Assembly: GCA_037903475.1 (NCBI GenBank)
Contig: JBAJFG010000347.1
Location: forward strand, 2,728,001-2,792,000
Direction: 5' to 3'
DNA length: 64,000 bases
Origin: Ancylostoma caninum
Lineage: Eukaryota > Nematoda > Chromadorea > Rhabditida > Ancylostomatidae
Translations under genes and position numbers: made by a program
In this document: piece by piece, positions 12,701-24,700 of the stretch
Numbering within the stretch: the stretch's first letter is position 1
How the letters are laid out: the number at the start of each line of letters is the position of its first letter
The notes under the pieces: generated by a model
Told to the model about the DNA's origin: nothing
Database searches by the model: none
The model's input: only the letters and a program-made list of their open reading frames with translations

Positions 12701-15700
12701 CGCACTCGTGTAAGGTAGCCGCTATACTCCTCGAGGAGTATAGCACCTTGCGTCGCCGCCGCCGGCCCCGGCGGCCGCCAATGTTGGCACCTCTCGCAAT
12801 CGATACGCACCGGCGCCGCAGTCGCCAACATTGGCGGCCGCCGATCGTCAATGTTGACGACCAATCGATACGCACCGACGTCAGAGTCGCCAACATTGGC
12901 GGCCGCCGATGTTGGCGATCGCCAGTCGCCGGCGACGGTGGCCGCCGCCGCCGCTCCGCCCACAATCGATGCGTATCGGCCTCACAGTCGCCGGCGACGG
13001 CGACGCAAGGTGCTACAGTCCTCGAGGACTATAGCGGCAGTGTAATCTGTATATGTAGATAGCTAAATTTTTTTCATAGTTGACATTGCATCGGCAAAGC
13101 GAATATCTTTTTCCTTCATTAGTGTTTTAACGATTGTGCAAGAATAATGAATTGCCCCCTTCCAGGTATAGCTGTCGAAGGACGGCTTCATTCATATGGT
13201 GGAGGAGGGTACAGCGTTTTGTTAAAGGGCACACCTCTACAAATTCAGGATACTTTGAAGCAACTTCAGCGAGAGAACTGGATTGACAAGGTCCGCTCAA
13301 GACGTTATCGAGACCAGAGTGGAGTTGAATTGGTTTTACAGAACACGCGCGTAATTCTTGTGGAACTTTCCATGTACAATGCTCAAGTGAACTATTTCGT
13401 CGTTGTCGAGCTGGTGATCGAAATACCAGCAGAAGGTGCAGTTCGATGCATAGGTTCTTCATTCGGAACTACTCCATCGAGGGTTTCCAGGATACCTTCT
13501 GCCATCGTCATGGGTGGAAGCAGTTCGACTGATCAAGTACCAGGGTCAGGATGGCGACATCATTATGACTTTCGAGGTGAATGCACTCGCATGTCTTTGT
13601 ATAGCATTCACTTTTGTGTTGTTGCAGTTTCTATACATCGCTTTCGCCATCTTTTCATTCCTGAAGAATACCATCTCTTACATCAGCAATGTGGTTAACG
13701 CGTTCAAGACGCTACCTCCTAAAGGCGGTCCCATCTGCAACGTCTTATACATCCTCTTTGGGTGGGTTTATTTACTCTCTTGACTAGTACAGCAGTCATT
13801 TTTTTCATTTAAGACGGTTTTGGGACTTTGTCGACTTTTTTGTTGGGATACTTGCCATTTGTTCAGTGGTAGCGTTCTTCCTGCGTCAACAATACATTGA
13901 ACAGGTGAATTGGAGCTTGGTGATGTAGAATACCATCTAATACACGTGTGATATGTATGTTCTCATTGTATTCATTGTTATTGACTAGCGCCCCTTCGGG
14001 ACGCTAGAAAGTGGGGTGGGGCAGCCACTTGGGACATGTGCTAACGCTTCACACTTGCCAAATCTCTAGAAAATTGATAGAGAAGCAGAATCAATCTTCC
14101 AATGGGGCCAAACATGAAGTCCTTCTTATGAGTTGAGTATGAGAATGAGAAGTTTGTTCTCCATCGTATGGCGTATTCGTGCGTATTCCTCACTATCGGG
14201 CCAACGCAGACGCGTTCTCCATCGGCGGAACTGTATCCTGCCGTTCCCCACACTATTGGATAAAGCGAAATCGTATCCGAGTGTTTTCCACACTACTGGG
14301 CTGCAGCGGACTTTCCTCCATCGTTGGACCCGTATTGTGGCGCCATCTTCACTATTGGGCCTGAACCGTATCCTGGTATTCTCCACTTCACTGAGTCATA
14401 GCGGACCAATCCTATATTGGCGGACCCGTATCCTGGTGTTATCCATACTACTGAGCAACGGCGGCCCTTCCTCCATCAGAGCGCCCGCATTCTGGCGCCT
14501 TCCTCACAGTTAGCGCAAGCCGGACACGTTCTCCAGGGGCGGGTTCGCATCCTGGCATTCTCAACACTATCGGACTAAAATGAACCCGTATCCTGACGTT
14601 CTCCACACAATTGGGCCACGGCGGGCCTTTTCTCCATCGGTGGACCCGTATACTGGCGTCCCCCGCACCATTGGGCCCTCGCGAGCCCTTTCTCCATCGG
14701 TGGACCCGTATCTTGGCGTTCCCCACAGCACTGGGCCACGGCGGGCCTTTTCTCCATCGGTGGACCCGTATCCTGGCGTCCCCAGCACCATTGGGCCCTG
14801 GCGGGCCTTTCTCCATCGGTGGATCCGTATCTCGGCGTCCGCCCCACAATTGAACCCTCGCGGGCCCTTTCTCCATCGGTGGACCCGTATCTTGGCGTTC
14901 CCCACAGCACTGGGCCACGGCGGGCCCTTTCTCCATCAGTGTACCCGTGTCTCGGCGTCCCCCGCACCATTGGGCCCTGGCGGGCCTTTTCTCCATAGGT
15001 GGACCCGTATCTTGGCGTTCCCCACAGCACTGGACCATGGCGGGCCCTTTCTCCATCGGTGGACCCGTATCCGTATATAGTTGATTGGATATATTAGGGT
15101 GGTAAGAAAGTCTTGAGCCGATTTTTACAAAAGTTCCAGAACTTTTGCTTATTGCGATGTCAGTTCCACGAGAGGTCCCCCTAGCCAAAATCGGTTTTTC
15201 CTGCTCTGTCCACATCGAAAGGAGTTTCTAGAATACCTAATTATTGGAGATGGGAGTGGGGTCCTCTATGATTTTAAAACGCACCGTGCCATGTGGTTCC
15301 GTCAAGGAGAAGATCGGCCAAATCGCACCCCCACCCAAACATCTGTCTCCTTTGCTACTTCTGGAATTCGCTAGAGATATTGTATTATGAGCGGCTCCCG
15401 CAAGCACACACAGTCACCGGTAACACATACGCCAATCAGCTCCAGAGAGCCGCGGATGCTGTCTGAGAAAAACGGTCGAAACGAGTTTCTTGTACACCTA
15501 CGCTATGATGAAGGTAGGCCCCAAAGAGCTAAAGAGACCGGTGAAAAATTTGCGGAGCTGGGCTGGGTTACGGTTTCTCACTCACTCTATTCTCCTGACG
15601 TTGCCCCTTCCGATTACCACTTATTTTGCTCTTTCAGGGCATTTCAAGTCAAGAAAAAATCCGCCAAAGTGGACCATGTTGGAAGGGAGGTCAGCGATTT

Positions 15701-18700
15701 CTTTGGCTCCTAGTCTTCCCATTCCTGGGAAAAGGGGACCGCTGACCTGCCCATTAAGTGGGACACTGCAGTGACTAACTATGGCTATTATATTGCTGAG
15801 CAAATTCCACTGTGTGCTGAGTAATAAAATAAAGCACAAAAAAGTCTAAAACGGCTCAAGACTTTCTTACCACCCTAATACAATGTCATGCATTCCTATT
15901 TAGAGGCTTTTACTCTTTGTTTCTCCATCGGCGGACCCGTATCCATATATAGTTGATTGGATATACAATGTCATGCATTCCTATTTAGAGGCTTTTACTC
16001 TTTCTTAGTGCAGAAGCTTTCTCGAAACGAACGGATGTCGTGACTACACAATCGCCGCGAGAATTCAGCAGGGGATGCGGCAATGGCATCCACCAGATGA
16101 GGCGACCGCGTAGATCCAGCCTTCCGAGACGCTGCAGCTCTCATAGCACGCGTCCATTTCTTCCTGCGAGTGCTCAAAGCGTCGCAACAGTGGAAGGGTG
16201 GTTTTCCTGCTGCGGACATTGTGCAGCCTGAAAGCTCGTAAACACTCCCTCACTCCTATGCGGTGAGACCGCCAGCAAAGGTGATGAAACCACTAACTCG
16301 TGCATGCGGGAGAGCCAGCAGTGACGAAATTGCGGGTCCCGAAGCGAACGTGTCTGCGTCCATGGAAATCGGCCATTTCGCCCCACAGTCTGCTCCTCAA
16401 GATTGCGGTGTCTATGAGTGCCGCCCCATATCTCTAACCGCTCTAGCCCCCTTACGGCGCTTTGTTTAATAGATTCTAGTTCTGCACATGTTTTGGGTCG
16501 AATGTAAATTGTAGGCCGTCCTAGCTCCGTCTTAGGACCGTGGTTTGGGCTCCACTCCTCGCTGTTTAAGAACGCCGTCAGCACTCATCTGTTCACTTGA
16601 GCCGGGAATTCAGTCAAGTTCACTTTACGACGAGGCACGACAGAAGACGGATCCGGAGGAACCATGAAGATTGAAGTGCAAGAGGACAGCAACACTCCAA
16701 GACTGAACACTGAGCCTCACTTACATGACATGTTTTGTCGAGCCACACCAGTTCTTTCCCAGGATTCTGCCTACAAGCCGTTGAGAGCGTGCACTCCTGC
16801 CTGTTGCTGAGGCAATCTATATTGCCGTCTCAGCGAGAAAGTGGCACTGGTGTTTGACATAATGATTCCTCCTTGTTCAATGACGAAGAAGTTGAGAACG
16901 TGTGTCATGCACGAATTTCTTTACTTCAGAGTTGAAGCGGTCGTAATCATGTGTTGACCACTGCTCCTTCTCGTAAGAGGAGGGACCGCATAATCTCTGA
17001 ACAATCTCTGCAACAGCTTCTGAAGCTGCCAACATGTCCAAGCCATCGCGGACCGTCAACTCTGCTGAGCTCAAGCCGCCTTTGCTCGTTGACCGGAACT
17101 GATGCGAAGGATCGAGTTCGAGCAAAATTAGGTTATACGTGCTCACGTGTGCTCTCCAGAACCTGGCACAGATGATCTTATTGAAAACCATGTATGGCAG
17201 AATAGAAGCGCTAATCAACTCGCTGTCGTTGCTGGAAAGCCAAGTGGAAGGTAGAACACATTCGCAGTCAAAAACAGGAAGGGAGGTTGCAATTTTTGCA
17301 TGTGCCTTCATCCACACTACAGAGGAAAGTAGAAGAGCAGCTGATCAAGAAGGTCGATGTGTGAGCCTTCTACGGTCAGAGGGATCTTGGCACAGGTATA
17401 GTCATTTGCGCCTACTGGTACGCAAACAGCAAGCTTAGAAGAGCCAATGATTAGCTACGCGCACTCGAACGACGACAAGCTCCATAATAAAGAATACCAC
17501 TTGGAGCTCAAACCTACTGCTGGTGCACACGGGGAGGATGAAGGATTACAAGCTCTTTCACGTATTAAGGGATTTACGCTAATAATTTATGGAGCTCACT
17601 CCATGAGGATCCCCATCCACCGGCTCTAAATGGATCAGAATGAACCGTTGATATAAGAGATAACGATGAACGAACGAAAAAGCCCACCGCCTGTGCTTCT
17701 CGACAATGTACCCAAAATGAACTAAGGTTGTGACTGATAGCTATAATGGAAACGATGTCTATCGATTACCACGCCACATTGATTATCAACCTTCTGTCAT
17801 CATTCCAACGTCTCGCCTTGTCATCATTCTGCGAAATCTGGAGAAACTCATTGCGGTCTTGATGAGCAGTAATTATTGCTTATGACTATGGCACGTTACT
17901 TCAACGCGACAATGTCACAATCGTTTAGCCTCAACCGATTCCTCGGCTTATTTACTTTCCGCATGGTTTTCAGTTTACCGTATGTTTTATAATATTCCTA
18001 CGTTGTCTTTATTTTATTTCATTTATTAGTTACTCCAATTTCCCATATCGGCTGGGCTGGCCTCCAGTGCCTTGATGGTGGCCGTTGCCTTGTTGGCGGC
18101 CGGGCCGGACCCTCATCGACTCGGCTGGCCTCCAGTGCCTTGATGGTGACCGGTGCCTTGTTGGCGGGGGCGGTCGTGGCCGGGCTTCCGCCAGCTGGGG
18201 CATCCTGCCGCTGCCTTGTAGCTTGGCTCGCCGGTCGCCTCTTCTTTGTGGAGGGGCTTTGCGGCTTGCCACGGCTGGTACACCGATCTGGTTTCATCCC
18301 AGACTGAGGTGCACCGTATCTCGCACTGGTATACTAATCTTGTTTAGCATGAGAAAATTCCCCATAACCAGTTCTGGCCAATTCCCCATTGACTTCTATA
18401 ATATTACATGCATAGACATACCTTAATTTCAATAATGCAGCCTCCTTGTAAGTGCGTGTATGATTTTTTCAGAAATTCCAAAAATTTCCTGTAAGTTCGG
18501 AAATGTGTTCGGTTTGGTGAACAGTCCGGATTCGGACTTCCACCGTGTGGGGTGGCCACCAATGCCTTGTTGGCGGCTGACACTCTTCTCCCCGGACAGC
18601 AATGTAATAAAGAAGATCATTTAATAGGATGTGTAGTAATACAGGGGTATCAAAAAGTTTCCGGCCTGAACCACTTGCAGATTAGCTACCGCAGTGAAAT

Positions 18701-21700
18701 TTTAGAAGAAATAAATATGCATCCCTCGAAGACCAAAACACTATTCTTCTCGTCATTTTATTGAACTTACCCGATTTTATAAGAATTTTCATCAGCCGAA
18801 TATAAATACCCAACGTAGACTCTACCCAACGTAGACTCTTTTTCGTTATTCGACTTCTAGTATCTAGTGCCTAGACCCCTTTCACAAACTCTAATCTAAT
18901 CTTTATTATATGGCGTACCATGCTAGAAAAAACCACAACTCAAGACACAAAAGTTTGCCAAAAAACCTAGCTACTACAATGCAATTACATGAAGAATTAG
19001 GTGAGGTAAACATCAAGGAGAAAGAAAATAACAAAGAGAACAAACAACCTACTTCAGGAAACTCTGAGGTTTTCATCTCTGAGATATCTGTCAACAGTGG
19101 TTTTAAAATTACGGAAATTCCCCCCAATGATATGTTTCTTGGATAGCTTGGGGAACTCTGAACCCGCTCTGTTAACGAAGTAATTGAATCTCAACGAGTA
19201 CCTCGCTTTTTTCAACTGTAGCTTAACCGAACCCCCTCTGGTCCTTGAACTAGTTAATGTGAAAAATGCCTCGCCGTTTAATCGTGCGGTTTGGTTGAGG
19301 ATTTTCCACACCATGAGTAAGTCATTCCTCCTCCTTCTTGCGGATTGAAGATTGAATTTTTTATTCCTATAATGACCACTTGGGATGTTGCTGTAGTCAT
19401 AACCACCCATTCTTGACATTAGCTTTCTCGTGAAGCTATTCCGTACTCTTTCAATCATTTTTACCAGTAGAAGAAAGTACTAACAATTGTTTCAACGTCC
19501 ACTTAGTTGGAAAGTAAAGATAAGATAGAGTCTAGCGTTACATTACTAACTTCAACAAGCTAACTAATACCGTAAGTTCGGAAAATGAAGAAAACACTTA
19601 AGTTTTTCACACTAATCCGGTTTCGGGGCTTGAACTAGGCCGGAAGTGTGGTCTCCTTGGCGCCCCCGGGTCTACGACCCTTTCATCAGTAGTTCCCAAG
19701 GAGACTTCAAAAGCACCTAATCTGAAGCTAAGATCAGAAATAAGGTTGATATGAACAAAGTGGGAGGAACAAGCAACAGATAGCTGACGAAAGCATAGGA
19801 AAAAGTGATTGTCAGCTGTCCACGCGGGCAAATGAGCATTCAAATAGGCTAACGTCTTATATATCGCTACCATCCCGCCTTGCTAGAATGTAGGACACCC
19901 GCCTTAGGCGTTCCGAGGTCAGAACCGTAGAGCATGTATTTTCTCCTTTACTTCGTGTATTAGAGGAATATGTAAAGCGTTAATTAACCCATATTTCCTT
20001 AGTATATAAGGTCGCTCCCTAAGGGTATGGCACAGTTTACTGATCACCTTTGATGGGGCCCATTCATTAAATATGCAGGTGGTACACAGCTCTACTATTC
20101 TTTGCCTAAAGTCTACAAACTCTGTGCATGTTCTACTAATCCTTACCGTCTCTGCTACGAATTTATTCTCTATTATATGCCGCGGGTTGTTGGATTTACT
20201 ATTGGGATATCTTATAACCTTGAAACTGTAGTCATCGGTCTTGTTATACAATTTGTAATTTATTTTTCCATCACAGATCTTAACCTTTAGATCTAAAAAA
20301 TTAGTTTCATTATGCTTATCATTGGTCTTTTCTATGGAAAGGGATGGATGATAGATTTCTTTAAGTACATTTTCGAATTCTTTTGTGTCGCTCGAAATAT
20401 GTAGTATATCATCTATGTATCTATATGTCCTGTTGTAAGTTAGTGCTGTACTTGCACTCCCATCGGTAGATAGTTTGTTCCTGATGAACTCGTATTCCAT
20501 ATATGCAAGTGTAAGGTCAGCTAGTTGGGGACTACATGACGCTCACTGTGGTATACCCCTAACCTGCTTAAATACGACTCCCTCAAAGTACACATAACTG
20601 GAACTTAGTAGTGAATCTACCATGTATAATATGTCCTCTTTTTTTTATAAAAGTTACCTTTATTACTGTCACTGTTTGAATAAGAAACTTTTCCATTGTA
20701 TAATCTAACAAAATTATAATCTCGCATGCACAATAGCACAAGCTTACTAATACTCGATCTAACCACCTCGTGCGGGAGACTAGTGAAAAGACTCGTAAAG
20801 TCTGCTGAATATAATTGTGCATCCCTAAGGATTACTTGAGAATCCTCAACTACACTGCCACTATTATTAATAGACCAAAAATGCTTAACTCCGGTGCGCT
20901 GTCTTATAACATTACAATAGTTTGCAAAATGCCTATGTATGTGTGCCAATATTTTTTGCAATACCATAGTTAATGGTTTAAGACTGCTATATTTAGCGCC
21001 TGTTATGTAACGAAACTTAATGGGCGTTTTATGCATCTTAGGTATTCCATAAATACGTGGTATAACTCTACATCTGTCATAGTAGCGTATATTCAACCCT
21101 TTCATTATTCTTTTATGTAATTCTACAATATCTTCTTCCCTATAAGAGGTCATTTTGTATGTACTGCCTTCATCATTAGATTGTTCCATCGTCTTTTTGA
21201 TCATAGTAATATATAACTTCTTGCAAGTAAAACTGAAATTAGACGCAGCTTTGTCCACCGTTGTTACCACAAAATGCCTATGTATTTCATTTAAAGCTCT
21301 CTGATTATACTCGTCTTCTTCTGTTGGGCTTAGGTCATACAGATCATGCAGTTTTGTACGTATACTTTTATGTATGAACTCATTTATTCTACTAGCCAAC
21401 TGTCCCTCAACTTGTTCGCTTACTAATTTTTTAGTTTTTAATTTTAAAACTAATCCCTCTATTAATTTAATAACTTCTCCCAAGACATCTCCCTTTGCTA
21501 CCCTTACATGGGTCCTATATTTAGATCCTTTACTAAATAAATTCCTAAGTTTACCATCTGCTATCATGCCTAAATCCCCAGTACATACATGTTTAAGATT
21601 TGGATCTAAAAATTCTTTGTACCCACAGCAAGCACACTCATTGTTTGTTATATCTACAATGTCATCTTTGCTTAAACCTCTCAAAAACTTATTGTAGTTA

Positions 21701-24700
21701 CACAGGCTCAAACTTGACGGTGGGTTAGTCTTATACACAATCCTAAATTTAACGTCATCCAATCCATTGGGGTATCTACTATATTCCTCTAATATTCTTT
21801 TCATCTTTATATTGTTCCAAATCCTATTTAATTTTAATCTATACATGATATCACCCAAGTACTGCAGACTAATTATCAGCTCGTTTCTATTTTCTTTAAT
21901 GTTTTCCCGCTTCTTCCAAAAGGGTGCTCCAACTAAAGCATAGATTTTATATTATAACTCGAAGGAGTATTCCTTAAACTTGTCACTGAATGTTAGGTCA
22001 ATAAGTCTATTAACGTCGTATTTATTCAAAGTTCTAAAAAACTTATAAAGAGTATTGCCATTCAGAATTTCTATTTCGTCTACTATAACGTCTGTTCTGT
22101 CCCCGGATCTGTTTTTCTTCCTAGATCTTCTTTTCCGCCCCCTGTTTCTGTTACGTTTAATTGGGAATCTAAAATATGGATGATCCCTTTTTTCCAGAGG
22201 GTTCACATTATCTGATATGTTCCCAAAACCCTTTATTTGATCATTTAGTCCTAACGGAAATGCAGTAACCATATACTTGATCCATGCTAGCTCCTTTTCT
22301 CTAAGCTTCTTCTTAATATCTACACTATCACTAACATGATCCAACACGTCAATGCTAAACTAAGATGGGTCATGGCCTGAATTCTTGAAATGTTTTACTA
22401 GGAAGGTCGTTAGATTTAAATTTTCAAAACTTCTTTTGTGTTGACTCATACGTGATCTTAATCTTTGAGTGGTTTCACCTATATACTGCAAATTGCAGGT
22501 AAGACATGGCATCATATAAATAACATTTTAGGTGTCACAAGTGAGATTTTCTGGTTTGTTAGTACGGAAGTAATAGTTTGTTACGGAACTTTTAACGTAG
22601 TTGCTGAAGTTAAATTTATCACATATAACGTATGTACCCCTACTACCCCTACTAGTTGCTGAAGTTAAACCCATGTACCCCTATAACACATGTACCCCTA
22701 CTAGTTGCTGAAGTTAAATTTATCACATATAACACATGTACCCCTACTACATCTATTTCCCCTATTGAGATTTGACTGGGGTGGATTTACTACTTCGCAT
22801 CGATTGCTTCTTCTATCACTAGCTGACTCGGACAAAAAAAAAACACGAAATGTTGGTACTGGAGTTATTTTTATTTGCGGACCTAAATCCATTGAGTCTG
22901 AGGCGGTCCTTCCTAGACTCTTATGCAGTTTCCTTATCAGAGGGTATTTCCTCCTTGGCTAGGGCGAGCCTCTTCATCGCTGGGGAGCGTTACCCGTGGT
23001 GTAAACTGCATTGGATAATCATGCCCAACACCACGTCAGGGCTCTCGCGAATTCCCAATTTAAGCAAAATTTGTATAATTTCAAAATCACAACGATTATT
23101 TATTACCTAATGAACTTAATGCTGGACATATTTGATAACTTAGACTTAATTCCATTTAAATATACAATTTGTTCCTAGGTAAAGTCATTAAGTTGTTATC
23201 AATATCATAGCATGAGACAGCCTACTGCAATTTCCGATTAATTCTTAATCTGCCCATATCTTAATGCAAACTATAATGATATGCAACTAGTGGTCAATCT
23301 AGAAACTTATTTATTTATACGTGTCGCTTACTACTACGCCGATAATGTCATTGGATTTTCCACCTCAAGACCTTATGTCTCGCTAACTCTTAATGTTAGA
23401 GGGTGGATAATATCCTATCCGCTAATATGCGGCACGCTCAAGGTATAAACAGGTTTCCAAATTTGATGGAACGCGGGACTGCTCCTAATTTGGAAATTAT
23501 TGAAAAAATCGATGCTAAACTTAAGTTGAAACCACTACTAAATCTATCCCCCAGTATATTACGCAATACTACTTAAAGTATTATATGTCTATCCTACTAT
23601 TCCCAAGCTTCGAATAATTTGGTATTAAATCGAAGGAACTTAGTATCCACAACATAGTCCAAACTAATGGGTGTACTTATTTGGCTATACCTTCCATCCC
23701 GTTGGTACGCTAAATTTCTAAATATGGGGCGTCCCCCTCATTTGAATTAGGTTTGGCGCCAGTAGTGGGTCAAATTTGAATTCGGCGCGGTGTTAAGTTC
23801 TTGTTGAGGCTAATACTAGGCGCGAACTAACGAGTATATAACGGTGTTTAAGAGCTTGAAATGCATTGACATATTGCTGCTTAGTCTAAATATTGCAATG
23901 GCTACTTCCCCCGTTTCTGGATCTTCACTGCCAGGTGATAGCCAGGAACGCCACAAACAGGCTATACAACCTTTTCAAGGCCTTATCCTCCAAAAATCCC
24001 ACTGTTCTGTTGCGGGCTTATAAAACATATGTGCGACCGCTGCTGGAATACGGTACGACTGTGTTCAATCCGCCAAATTGACACTCGCAGAAATTGGAAG
24101 GGACCAGTCGCTCGCCCAGGAGGCCACCGAATCTATGGTTGACTGGATTATATTAAGGTCAGTAGCAGCTCCAACTTCTCGATAAATTTTGAGATCATCA
24201 GCAAAAATTTTACATTTTGCGCCTGTTCTCTGGATCACCTGTGGAAGATCTAGCGTATATAAGTTAAACAGAATTGGAGATAACACCCCACCCTGTGGGA
24301 CTCCACTATTCACACTAAGTACCGAAGAAAAACAGTTGCCGATCCTGACTTGGGAAGTTCTGCCAACAAGGAACTCACGCAACCATTTAATAATATCCCT
24401 GTAGAACCCTAGTTCGCTTAAAAGGTGCAACAACTTTCTATGTGACACTTTGTCAAAAGCTTTTTCAAAATCCAAGTAGATAATGTCCACCGGAATATTA
24501 TCATCAAGAGAGTTAGTCCAGTCATTCAAAACCTCCAACATATGTGTTTCGGTTGACCTACCACTCCTGAAGCCGTGCTGATCCATGGATTTCAACTCCT
24601 CAGCATCCATATACCGGATTACTTTTTTGATAATCTTCTCAAAAATCCTAGCAAACACAGAGGTGATGCTGACAGGTCTATAATTAGTCGGTACGTCACT

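Noticed and set aside
12660..13062. Arg/Pro/Ala-rich open frames on both strands
   Set aside because: They lie wholly within the GC-rich palindromic element and mirror its inverted repeats.
14448..15215. 255-codon reverse-strand open frame and several overlapping ones
   Set aside because: They follow from the 59/60-bp minisatellite; the protein is only the repeat unit read over and over.
16877..17317. 146-residue reverse frame with a possible 48-nt intron
   Set aside because: Upstream and downstream continuations hit stops and no family is recognised; it may be part of a worn repeat.
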